Below are positions 53,545 to 61,693 of a stretch of 64,000 nucleotides of DNA, piece after piece. The DNA is from Nitrospira sp. Its GTDB lineage: Bacteria > Nitrospirota > Nitrospiria > Nitrospirales > Nitrospiraceae. A program made the position numbers and the translations under genes. The notes below the pieces were generated by a model. The model saw only the letters and a list, made by a program, of their open reading frames with translations, was not told where the DNA came from and did no database searches. How positions within the stretch are numbered: position 1 is the first letter of the stretch; the number at the start of each line of letters is the position of its first letter. The stretch covers positions 175,212-239,211 of the forward strand of contig JAFEBH010000013.1 of NCBI GenBank assembly GCA_018242765.1. The letters run 5' to 3'.

Positions 53545-55470
53545 ATGACTATGGCTATCATGACATTCTTACGTCGGTTCAGTTTGCCTGCCCTTGTCAC
53601 CGTTGACTTAGGATTCATCGCCCTGGCCAATTATCTGGCTTTTTGGCTCAGGTTTGACGGAATGATTCCAGGTTGGGCCATGAGTCTGTTCATACAATGC
53701 CTACCGGTAGTTCTGGTCATCCGTCTGCTGATCTTTTTCCCATTCCGGCTCTATCAAGGCATGTGGAAGCACACGAGCCTCTGGGATCTCAAGAACATTA
53801 TCGTCTCCTCGATCGTGGGAACGGCCGTGATGTATGTTGCGATCAGGTGGGGTATTGGCCTCGAGAGTTATCCGCAATCCATCTACATGCTGGACACAGT
53901 GCTTCTCATCGTTCTCTTGGGGGGAGTGCGTCTCAGTTGGCGATATTACCGGGAGTGTGGAGGTTCCAAACGCCAAACGCGTGTTGTCATCTACGGGGCC
54001 GGCCATGCGGGTGCGAGCCTCGTCAGGTCGCTGAAAGAGAGTTCGGCCGTCAAATACGAACCTGTCGGATTTATCGATGATGATCCTGGAAAAATCGGAC
54101 GCCGCATTCACGGCGTGCGGGTTCTGGGGGGCCGCAAGGATTTATGCCGAATTATAGCGGACGTCGTTCCCGACGTCGTCTTGCTCGCGATACCAACTGC
54201 CAACCCTAAGCTTATTCGTGATCTCGTGAAACTGTTCGAGCCTCACAAAGTGAGAATCCAGATCGTGCCGGGTCTCAGAAATATCGTTGAGGGGCAGGTC
54301 GAGATTACACGGATTCGGAATTTGGCACTTGAGGACCTCCTAGAGCGAACTCCCATTGGACTGGACGTTACCCCGCTGTGCCGGCTCATTAAGGGGAAAC
54401 CGATTATGGTCACAGGGGCTGGCGGTTCAATCGGATCGGAGCTGTGCCGGCAGATCGTCAGGTTTAAGCCGAGCCTCTTGGTACTGTTCGAACGGTACGA
54501 AAACAGCTTGTTCGCCATTCATAACGAACTGGCTGACGGTGCGTGCGCCATACCGGTATTTCCAGTTGTGGGAGACGTTGGAGACGATGTTCGCGTTGAG
54601 AGGGTCTTGCAAACCTTCAAGCCTGCCATCATCTTTCACGCCGCGGCGCACAAGCATGTGCCGTTGATGGAGGCGAGCCCGTGTGAAGCGGTGAAAAACA
54701 ATGTGCGCGGGACTCGAGTTGTCGCCCAGGCGGCGGCCCGTTGTGGGGTTGAACAATTCATCATGATCTCAACTGATAAAGCGGTGAATCCAACCAGCAT
54801 CATGGGGGTGACCAAGCGGGTGGCTGAGCTTGTCGTACAAAGTTTGGTGGAACATGGTCAAACGAGATTTACGACTGTCCGATTTGGCAATGTGCTGGGC
54901 AGCAATGGGAGCGTGGTGCCGCGTTTTCTTGATCAGATTAAGGCGGGTGGACCAGTGACGGTCACGCACCCTGAGATTCGACGATATTTCATGATGATTC
55001 CGGAAGCGGTTCAGCTGGTCTTACATGCCGCCGCGATCGGTGAGCCTGGTGCGATTTATGTGTTGGATATGGGGGAACAGATCAAGATTGTCGACTTGGC
55101 ACGGAATCTCATTCGCCTCACGGGCTTGACCCCAGATGTAGACATTGTGATCTCGTTCGTAGGGCTTCGGTCTGGTGAAAAGCTGTCTGAGGAGTTGGTT
55201 GGGTCGGAGGAGACTGTCGAACGATCGACTTTGAGCAGAATCTTCACAGTCAAATCGAACCGTAGCCGAACTCCCTACGCGCTGATGCCGCGTGTGGCTA
55301 TGCTCGAGCAAAGCGCCGCTCGGCATGAAACCGATCATGTCATAGACCTGCTTCATGAGTTGGTGCCAAGCTTCCAACACACAGAGCCCTGCGGGAGCCG
55401 GCAGGCCGACCATGACTTGTCAGACATGGAAAATCCACTGGTGGGCGTGAAGAGTCGTGCCATAAAATGA
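53545..55470 (+). CDS. UDP-N-acetylhexosamine 4,6-dehydratase, CapD/WbpM/PglF type
   Basis: 641 residues. Four N-terminal membrane helices, a first Rossmann region (VVIYGAGHAGASLVRSL, about 150), then the SDR catalytic domain with GAGGSIGSELCRQI (about 292), FHAAAHKHVPLMEASP, and the catalytic STDKAVNPTSIMGVTKR in which Met replaces the usual SDR Tyr, as in other large membrane dehydratases. It converts UDP-GlcNAc to the UDP-4-keto-6-deoxy sugar, the first step towards bacillosamine, QuiNAc or FucNAc sugars. Length is normal for the family. The C-terminal 60 residues are variable. Confidence 0.88.
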   Translation: MTMAIMTFLRRFSLPALVTVDLGFIALANYLAFWLRFDGMIPGWAMSLFIQCLPVVLVIRLLIFFPFRLYQGMWKHTSLWDLKNIIVSSIVGTAVMYVAIRWGIGLESYPQSIYMLDTVLLIVLLGGVRLSWRYYRECGGSKRQTRVVIYGAGHAGASLVRSLKESSAVKYEPVGFIDDDPGKIGRRIHGVRVLGGRKDLCRIIADVVPDVVLLAIPTANPKLIRDLVKLFEPHKVRIQIVPGLRNIVEGQVEITRIRNLALEDLLERTPIGLDVTPLCRLIKGKPIMVTGAGGSIGSELCRQIVRFKPSLLVLFERYENSLFAIHNELADGACAIPVFPVVGDVGDDVRVERVLQTFKPAIIFHAAAHKHVPLMEASPCEAVKNNVRGTRVVAQAAARCGVEQFIMISTDKAVNPTSIMGVTKRVAELVVQSLVEHGQTRFTTVRFGNVLGSNGSVVPRFLDQIKAGGPVTVTHPEIRRYFMMIPEAVQLVLHAAAIGEPGAIYVLDMGEQIKIVDLARNLIRLTGLTPDVDIVISFVGLRSGEKLSEELVGSEETVERSTLSRIFTVKSNRSRTPYALMPRVAMLEQSAARHETDHVIDLLHELVPSFQHTEPCGSRQADHDLSDMENPLVGVKSRAIK

Positions 55471-55684
55471 AAGGCTGCATCATCGCGATCAGAACGGTGT
55501 CGAGGAGGCTATCATGACGGCGCTCATGACCCCTGCCATCCTGGTTGTTCTCAATAAGCAAGGAAGCCGGGGAAGTCTGAGTGGGCTGGGTTTGACGGGA
55601 ACCTTCACAGTGGGCACAATATCCCTCCGATAGTGTGATCTGGCACCAGGACACTGCGGTGTTTCGGAATGTAGGGAGCAAGCG

Positions 55685-56572
55685 ATGAAATTCCTCAACA
55701 ATGACTCATTCTGGCCAAGTTGGCCATGGTACGCACTGGGGATCAGTCTGCGAATTCAGTGCCGGGATGAAGAGAAAGATCAATCTAATGGTCATGCGAT
55801 CATGAGTTATACCGGGTTTTCAGTGATCGGCCTTTCGGTCGTCGCAATGGCTCTGTTGGGGACATTCACGATTGCCTACGCTGAACGTCAAGAGGCGTAC
55901 CGATTGGGTCCCAATGATGTGATTCAGGTGCAAGTCTTCGGAGAGGACGATCTCTCCGTGGAACGTACGGTAGATGGCAATGGCACGATCACCTTCCCGC
56001 TGCTCGGCACCCTGTCCGTGGGAGGTCGAACGGTCCAAGACTTTCAGGACGAGCTGACGGCTCACCTTCGCGCAGGCTACATCCGGAATCCGAAAGTGAC
56101 CGTATTCATCGTGCGACACCGTAACTTCTTTGTGAATGGGGAAGTCAGAAAACCAGGGGGCTTTGAATACAGAGAGGGGATGACCGTCCAAAAAGCTCTC
56201 GCCCTTGCGGAAGGCTTCACTGAAAAGGCCGATCGGAGTGAGGTGAAGATTACCCGTCAACAGGGAGGCAGTACTCATACTATCCTTGTGGCGCTCGATG
56301 AGTTGGTTCTGCCCAATGATTTGATCGTGGTGGCACAAGCCTCAAAGCTCTATGTGAATGGAGAAGTCAGGCGTCCTGGCGACTACATGTACGAAAGAGG
56401 CTTGACTGTACACAAGGCCATTACAATGGCCGGGGGATTTACGGAGAAAGCAGCGGAGAGTCGGACGAAGGTGCTACGAGTCATCAACGGGCAGGAAGTC
56501 ACGATTTCCGTCAAGCTCGACGATCTCATCCATCCGAACGACATCATTGTCGTCCCACAACGGTTTTTTTGA
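55685..56572 (+). CDS. Polysaccharide export protein with SLBB domains (Wza-like)
   Basis: 295 residues from ATG 55685, which has AGGGAG six bases upstream. However, a signal peptide (MSYTGFSVIGLSVVAMALLG, cut after AYA) begins at the ATG at 55802, so the mature protein may start from that later site (256 residues). Then follow the Poly_export domain (YRLGPNDVIQVQVFGEDDLS) and two SLBB domains with near-repeats FVNGEVRKPGGFEYREGMT and YVNGEVRRPGDYMYERGLT. No lipobox Cys is present. It forms or joins the outer-membrane export channel. It ends the plus-strand polysaccharide block. Confidence 0.85.
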   Translation: MKFLNNDSFWPSWPWYALGISLRIQCRDEEKDQSNGHAIMSYTGFSVIGLSVVAMALLGTFTIAYAERQEAYRLGPNDVIQVQVFGEDDLSVERTVDGNGTITFPLLGTLSVGGRTVQDFQDELTAHLRAGYIRNPKVTVFIVRHRNFFVNGEVRKPGGFEYREGMTVQKALALAEGFTEKADRSEVKITRQQGGSTHTILVALDELVLPNDLIVVAQASKLYVNGEVRRPGDYMYERGLTVHKAITMAGGFTEKAAESRTKVLRVINGQEVTISVKLDDLIHPNDIIVVPQRFF

Positions 56573-56952
56573 GTGTCACGTCTCTCGGTATTGGCGACAG
56601 TTCGCAAGTCTGTACGGACGGGGATACTTGGGGGATCTGCGAGTGTCTGCCGATAGGTTTCTGGTGAATGCCCGGCACGGCCATCGGGCTCGACTGACTC
56701 CTCTTCACACGATCACCCCTGTAGGAATCTCTCTGTGCCTGAGCGTGCGCACCTTCCCTCCTTAATAAAGGGGTCAAATAAAGGGGTCGGATACCTTATG
56801 CTCCAGGGCTAGTATGTCCACCCTGTCTCAAGATTGTGTAAAGAGGTGAAACGAGCATGGAGAATGAAGAATTCGGAAAGCCCTTAAGACGAGCACACAA
56901 GGCCTGTAGGGCGTGACGCAGATGTGACCCCCCAGAAATTGGATAGAGATCA
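56573..56952. other. Intergenic region after the export gene, with short direct repeats
   Basis: No gene is supported. The 12-bp word AATAAAGGGGTC occurs twice with a 13-bp period (56764-56775 and 56777-56788) and is followed by GGATACCTTA. Such repeated GGGGTC words often mark ends of REP-like or mobile sequences, but no transposase is present. Confidence 0.4.
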
Positions 56953-57270
56953 TCACAACTGTCTACGGCTGATGAGCTTGGCGAGTTGGTCGAAGGGTGT
57001 GAAGGGGCGTTCTGGTTCACGGTTCGACGAAGAGTCGTTCGACTCGCTACCTATGTGCTCACGCTGATGCTCGTTGTCATGACAGTAGAGGCAGAGCAAC
57101 TCCCAGTTGCTGCCGTCCGGAGGATTGTTCTGATGGTTGTGGTCCTTGTGATGGACCGTGAGCTGGCTCAGCTTCTTGCCGTCAAACTCTCGTCCGCAGT
57201 GCGCACAGATCCAGGGGAGTAATTTCAAGGCGCGTGCTCGGTAGGGGGGCTCGTAGTGGCTCCGCACCAT
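56953..57270 (-). CDS. YajD-like HNH nuclease
   Basis: 105 residues. Zinc-finger Cys pair ICAHCGREF near residue 21, the HNH core LTVHHKDHNHQNNPPDGSNW and the second pair LLCLYCHDNEHQ. This is the compact YajD-type HNH fold (about 100-115 residues); the family's biological role is poorly known. It is a single gene on the minus strand between two plus-strand regions. Its start MVRSHYEPPYRARALKLLP agrees with the usual YajD N-terminus, so the protein appears intact. Confidence 0.85.
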   Translation of the reverse strand: MVRSHYEPPYRARALKLLPWICAHCGREFDGKKLSQLTVHHKDHNHQNNPPDGSNWELLCLYCHDNEHQREHIGSESNDSSSNREPERPFTPFDQLAKLISRRQL

Positions 57271-57615
57271 GCGTACCTTCCATCATAGATGGCGGTTGGT
57301 TACAGAGGCATTGTACACCACACCGCTTCTTCTCGGTTATCTGGCTCGCTGTACCCATCATCTCCTAGTTCGAAGAACGAGTCCTGAGCCTAGGGGTTTG
57401 TCTAGCTGCGGTCGAGTCTGAATTACGGTACTTAGTGATTAGAAATGACATCCTCGGCAAGGTGCGTTAGCCAATCAGTGGAGTGGGATGGCTCACGCAT
57501 TTTGCGCAAGCAGAGACTCGTGACCATATTGGGGTGTCACTGTAGCCACCTACTATTTTCAGAAAGGTATCAGGGGAACGGAGGACAATGTGCAGATGCT
57601 GAAAGGGGAGTTCCG
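57271..57615. other. Intergenic region before the DUF4398 genes
   Basis: About 345 bp with no supportable gene. An open frame from 57445 continues into the lipoprotein gene but begins without a ribosome-binding site, so this part is taken as leader. No clear promoter hexamers were selected. Confidence 0.35.
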
Positions 57616-58032
57616 ATGAGGATTGTCATAGGGTCGACTCTGGCAATTGGTCTATTGTACATCGTCGTCGGCTGTGCCTTGAGCGGCCCGCCGGTTCCGC
57701 AAACACAACTGACAGAAACTGAAGCAATTATCCGGAGCGCTGAATCAGCAGGAGCTTTTGATCATGCTCCTGTTCTCCTTCAAAAAGCGAGGCAGGCGCT
57801 TGGTGCAGCCCAACGGGCAGCGGGCAAGGGTGATCACTCGGCGGCCCGCCAATATCTTCTTGAAACGACGACCTACGCCGAAGCTGCGCGAGCTCGGGCC
57901 CAAGCCGAACAGCAGAAAAAAGAGGCTGCCATGGTCCGTCAGCAGGCGGACGAGCTTGAGGTCAAAGCCGAAGCGGTACAGAAACAATTGCAGGTTCCAC
58001 CATCTGGCGTTGAGACGGAGTCTGATAAATGA
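57616..58032 (+). CDS. DUF4398-type lipoprotein
   Basis: 138 residues from the ATG at 57616 with AGGGGAG five bases upstream. Lipoprotein signal peptide ending in IVVGC (lipid-modified Cys at 20). The mature part is helical: RSAESAGAFDHAPVLLQKA and RQYLLETTTYAEAARARAQ, like DUF4398 proteins, and ends in a short coiled coil. It overlaps the OmpA-family gene by ATGA, so the two are co-translated and probably form an envelope pair. Function unknown. Confidence 0.78.
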   Translation: MRIVIGSTLAIGLLYIVVGCALSGPPVPQTQLTETEAIIRSAESAGAFDHAPVLLQKARQALGAAQRAAGKGDHSAARQYLLETTTYAEAARARAQAEQQKKEAAMVRQQADELEVKAEAVQKQLQVPPSGVETESDK

Positions 58033-59303
58033 AGAACCGAGAAAAAAACAACGACAGCGTGCAATATCACCTTTGGACTGTCAGTAGTCTTGTCTGGGGT
58101 GTCTTGACTCTAGCCGCTTGTGCGGTCCCAGCACCACCGAGCGAGCTTGTTGAAGCACGACTCGCCCTCCAAGACGCGAAGTCCGCACATGCGGATAAAC
58201 GTGCGACGCGCAGTTACGATACGGCTGCCGCAAACTTGGACATTGCCAACAAGTCTTGGGAGAAAGAGCATGATGCGTCGGCCATTCTTCATCAGGCACG
58301 GTTGGCCGAAGGAGAAGCGAGAAAAGCTCAGTATATAGCAGAAGCGCAGACGGCGGAGGAAAACCTCCGTCGTGAAACGGACAGAAAGACACGCAATGCC
58401 ATTGCTCTCCGCGACGCCGAGATTATGATGCTCAGAAAGAAAGGACAGGAGGAAGAACTGGAACGGATGACGGCCCTTGCGAGAGCCCAAGAAAGGGCTC
58501 TATTGGATGCTCAAGAAAAACAGGCTGCTGAAAGAGCCCGAGCTGAGCGTGAGATCACGCGACTGCGCGAGGGGCAGGAACAATTTGCGGCGCAAGCGGC
58601 TGAACGTGCCGCTGCGGAGAATGAGGCTGCCCGTCTGCGCGAAGAGCAGGAGAAGCGCGCGGCGCTGGCGGCTGAGCAGGCTCGAGCAGAACAGGCGGAG
58701 CGGGAAGTCGCTCGGCTCCGCGAGCAACAGGAGATACAGACGGCGCAAGCGGCTGAACGTGCCGCTGCGGAGAAAGAAGCTGCCCGTCTGCGCGAAGAGC
58801 AGGAGAAGCGCGCGGCGCTGGCGGCTGAGCAGGCTCGAGCAGAACAGGCAGAGCGGGAAGTTATGAAGCTTCGTGCCGAGCATGACAAAACACGCGCGGA
58901 ATTGACTGCCACATTGTCACGCCTGACCAAGGTGCGTGAGGAAGCCCGTGGGGTTGTCATCACCTTGCCGGGGAACATTTATTTCAACGTCAACCAGGCT
59001 GACGTCAAGCCGGCAATGCAAATGCAGGTAGCCAAAATCGCGAAGACACTGGCTGCCGTGCCGGATCAATATCTTCTTATTGAGGGCCATACCGATTCGG
59101 ATGGATCAAGTGAGTCCAATTTAAAACTTTCTGAATCGCGTGCTCGATCTGTTCAAAAGATTCTACTTGTCGGAGGGATCATGGCAGAACGGATGGAGAT
59201 CAGAGGGTATGGAGAGAGCAACCCTATTGCGGACAACAGCACATCCGCTGGCAAAGCCCAAAATCGACGGGTTGAGATTGTGCTTGTACCGACGAGACGG
59301 TGA
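58029..59303 (+). CDS. OmpA-family lipoprotein with DUF4398 region and repeated coiled coil
   Basis: 424 residues. Lipobox LAAC near residue 31, a DUF4398-like helical part, a long charged coiled coil rich in Ala, Glu and Arg (about 120-285), then an OmpA C-terminal peptidoglycan-binding domain: NIYFNVNQADVKPAMQ, LLIEGHTDSDGSSESN, LSESRARSVQKIL and GYGESNPIADNSTSAGKAQN (Asp and Arg positions for diaminopimelate present). It probably links outer membrane and peptidoglycan, with the coiled coil as spacer. The coiled coil contains a recent 118-bp direct duplication. Confidence 0.88.
   Translation: MKNREKNNDSVQYHLWTVSSLVWGVLTLAACAVPAPPSELVEARLALQDAKSAHADKRATRSYDTAAANLDIANKSWEKEHDASAILHQARLAEGEARKAQYIAEAQTAEENLRRETDRKTRNAIALRDAEIMMLRKKGQEEELERMTALARAQERALLDAQEKQAAERARAEREITRLREGQEQFAAQAAERAAAENEAARLREEQEKRAALAAEQARAEQAEREVARLREQQEIQTAQAAERAAAEKEAARLREEQEKRAALAAEQARAEQAEREVMKLRAEHDKTRAELTATLSRLTKVREEARGVVITLPGNIYFNVNQADVKPAMQMQVAKIAKTLAAVPDQYLLIEGHTDSDGSSESNLKLSESRARSVQKILLVGGIMAERMEIRGYGESNPIADNSTSAGKAQNRRVEIVLVPTRR
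58591..58861 (+). repeat. 118-bp direct repeat (two copies, 153-bp period)
   Basis: 58591-58708 and 58744-58861 differ at only three positions. The period is 51 codons, so reading frame is preserved and the coiled coil of the OmpA-family lipoprotein is lengthened by one unit. High identity points to a recent duplication or to ongoing gene conversion; copy number may vary between strains. Confidence 0.9.
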
Positions 59304-59340
59304 GTACTTGGTGACAATGGATTTCACGGGGAGGACAACC

Positions 59341-59652
59341 ATGCCACGTGTGAGTGCGAACGACATGAATCGGAAGCCCAAGATCTCGGGGAATCGTGAG
59401 CCAAGAGCGACAAGCAGAGTCGAGGAAAGTGCTTTCGTTGAGACACCCTCAATCCCTCATTCATTATTGGAGCAAGAACAAGTACCCCAGATTCACAGGT
59501 CTGAGGCCCAAGTTCTCGAGTCGCAGGACGATCTACACCAGAGAATCGCGGAAAGAGCCTTTCTGCTCTATGAAGCAAACGGCTTCAAAAATGGCTACGA
59601 CGTGGAGCATTGGCTGGAGGCTGAGCGGCAGATACATGCCACGAGGGCGTGA
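59341..59652 (+). CDS. DUF2934 domain protein
   Basis: 103 residues from the ATG at 59341 with GGGGAGG six bases upstream. The first 60 residues are polar and disordered; the DUF2934 core is at the C-terminus: HQRIAERAFLLYEANGF and YDVEHWLEAERQ. DUF2934 is a small helical domain of unknown function, common in soil and nitrifying bacteria and often near stress genes. It lies 37 bp after the OmpA-family gene and may share its transcript. Confidence 0.8.
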   Translation: MPRVSANDMNRKPKISGNREPRATSRVEESAFVETPSIPHSLLEQEQVPQIHRSEAQVLESQDDLHQRIAERAFLLYEANGFKNGYDVEHWLEAERQIHATRA

Positions 59653-59773
59653 CAACTAAATACAGTAGGCCATCGCCTCATCTTCGACGGACGCTTTCAA
59701 GGGGTGAGTAGCTCTATCCCATATGAGCGTCTATGAGCTATTCAGGCGGCAGGGGCTGTAGAAGGAGACACCA

Positions 59774-59911
59774 ATGAGACATGAGAAAATGCATATAGCA
59801 GAGACTCCATTCTTGACGGATGTGAAGACACTCAGACAACGCGCTGCGAAAGCAGATCGAGGAAAGAGCCCTTCTCAAGGGAAGAGACTGATCGTCACCC
59901 CTCAGCGATAA
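59774..59911 (+). pseudogene. Bacterioferritin-like N-terminal fragment (45 codons)
   Basis: A GAAGGAG site seven bases before the ATG leads to MRHEKMHIAETPFLTDVKTL and RQRAAKADRGKSPSQGK, then stop. FLTDVKTLRQRA is the start of ferritin-like (bacterioferritin family) proteins, which continue for another 130 residues; here the frame jumps to an unrelated basic tail. It is either a deletion remnant with intact translation signals or, less likely, a functional small protein. Confidence 0.45.
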
Positions 59912-60214
59912 GCGAGTGAGGTGACGGGTCTGGCATAGGCTGTCACAATCAGGGACTAAACACGACAACAGGGCCTGCGAATATATGAAATCCGCTGTTG
60001 CGGGATATCTAACCATTGATCACATTGATGAGTGCGACCGGCATCTGTCCCGTCCGCTGATTGATTGATCGGATTTCAAACAATATGAACCAGCCGTCCC
60101 ATCCAGCTTGTCCAACCCGTGAAGCTAGGGTTTTGTCGAGTACATGGCAACTGGAGAACACGCTACTCTTTATAGGAGAAATTCAAAAATGTAGAAGCAG
60201 TAGCGATGGATCAA
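59912..60214. other. Intergenic region without a gene
   Basis: About 300 bp. A frame from 60061 runs into the lipoprotein gene but its first 70 codons lack composition or motifs of a coding region and no ribosome-binding site is present. It is likely leader sequence. Confidence 0.35.
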
Positions 60215-60232
60215 GACGTTCACGTGAACGTC
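60215..60232. promoter_or_regulatory. 18-bp perfect palindrome upstream of lipoprotein gene
   Basis: GACGTTCACGTGAACGTC is identical to its reverse complement and lies 35 bp before the ATG at 60268. Perfect 18-bp dyads are typical operators for dimeric regulators (TetR, LuxR-type and others). The position overlaps where a promoter or the start of the transcript would be. Confidence 0.5.
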
Positions 60233-60267
60233 ACGCGCACTACGTATTCTGCGAAAGGGTAATCCAC

Positions 60268-61167
60268 ATGACCAACCTGAGCTGCATATTACCTCCAGCG
60301 TCCCGCTCTCTGATTATGTGTTCACCTGACCAAAAGCTATCACCGTCAATGGTAGCCGTGCTCTGTATTGTTTTGATTCTTTCGGGGTGTGTGGGAGCTC
60401 AATCAGCGAGGAGTCCTGAAGTCAGCACAGCTCAACCACTTCCGGCATTGAAGCATGCTCCAACTTCACGAAGTACATCTCAACTACTTCCTGGAGATCG
60501 GATAGTATTTGGTACCGCCAAAGCGATCTCAGGTAACCAAATCAAGGTGGAGTACGCCGACTCACTCCAACCCCGTTACCTGCCGCTCTCTGTGGCAGAG
60601 GCGAAGGGAATGGAGCTCAAGCCTGGAGACTCGGTCATGATGGTCTTCAATGAGCAACAGGTGCTTGTCGATTTTCATCCTTGGGGACACAAGGATTCAC
60701 ACCACACCGTTATGGCGGGTCATGTTGCGGAGCAGATGAAGGTTGGTCAGGAACGAGTTGTGGTGAGAGCGGATGATGGAGAGACTACCACCCATCCGGT
60801 AAGCCCGCTGATTCGGAGTAAACTAGCATCCATGCCTATCGGAGCTCCGGCCGTATTTCTGGTAGACGAGACCGATCATATTGTGGATGTTACCTTCGGG
60901 GACCCCGTGTCCTTGGAACATATGAAGCATGAATATCGACAGATCTCCAACCCCAAGGCGCCGCATGACCGCATTAACGGTACCGTCGTGGAAGTCATGG
61001 CCGATGGACACATCACGATCAAGACGACGGACGGAGAACAACAGGTGTACCCTGTACGGCCCTATGCTGCGAAGGAACTGGCCTTGGTACAGGCGGGTGA
61101 TGCCATCACATTGCTGATTGATTCCAGTCAACAGGTGCTCGACATCGCGAGGCTCAACAAGCGGTGA
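60268..61167 (+). CDS. Lipoprotein of unknown function
   Basis: 299 residues from the ATG at 60268 (AAAGGG nine bases upstream); an ATG at 60316 would give a more typical signal peptide, MCSPDQKLSPSMVAVLC followed by LILSGC, whose Cys would be lipid-modified. The mature part has three related segments of beta structure: GDRIVFGTAKAISGNQIKVE, VGQERVVVRADDGETTTHPV and NGTVVEVMADGHITIKTTDG, each followed by a LxPGD/LVQAGD-like turn. This resembles repeated small beta-barrels that bind ligands. No known family was recognised. Confidence 0.65.
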   Translation: MTNLSCILPPASRSLIMCSPDQKLSPSMVAVLCIVLILSGCVGAQSARSPEVSTAQPLPALKHAPTSRSTSQLLPGDRIVFGTAKAISGNQIKVEYADSLQPRYLPLSVAEAKGMELKPGDSVMMVFNEQQVLVDFHPWGHKDSHHTVMAGHVAEQMKVGQERVVVRADDGETTTHPVSPLIRSKLASMPIGAPAVFLVDETDHIVDVTFGDPVSLEHMKHEYRQISNPKAPHDRINGTVVEVMADGHITIKTTDGEQQVYPVRPYAAKELALVQAGDAITLLIDSSQQVLDIARLNKR

Positions 61168-61693
61168 GAGAGCCGTTAAGTCAATCGGACAGCGGCGCTC
61201 CAACGAGCCTCGCAGAATGGAGTCGGAGAGCTGCTCAATATTGCCGGCTGTGGGATGGGGTATCGCTCTATGTTCCATCTGGCAGCCGATTCAGCTCCGG
61301 TGAATGTGTATCGAGATATGGACCATCTACCGCCCCAGGAAGAACCGATCGCCTACCGGTTCCCTTATCCAACAAGGAAGCGGTTCAGCTTTATTACCGA
61401 TCGAATAGACCAACTTCGGTCAAAAGTGCAGCCGAGACCAAGAATCAATACATGCTAACTCATTACAGCTCGTGCTCGCCTCTGGATGGGTCCTTCTGAA
61501 TCACCGAAGGCAATCTGTTTCTTGAAGGAACGTGCAGCAGAAAGATGATACCGCGCTCTAGTCCGGACACTCAAACTATTGGATGATGTTCACTCACCAC
61601 AATACATGATGGTACGGTCATTTCCTGGTGAGTGTTTCGTGCTTGACCATCAACGGCGATCTATGGTCTGCCGGTAGCACTGGAGGGAATCAT
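61168..61693. other. Intergenic region before the zwf-like gene
   Basis: About 525 bp. Frames of 60-110 codons exist but show no domains. The last 20 bases carry the GGAGGG ribosome-binding site of the dehydrogenase gene. Nothing else is supported. Confidence 0.35.

Noticed and set aside
58511..58978. 155-codon Ser/Ala/Arg/Cys-rich frame on the minus strand
   Set aside because: Antisense shadow of the repeated coiled-coil region in the OmpA-family lipoprotein.
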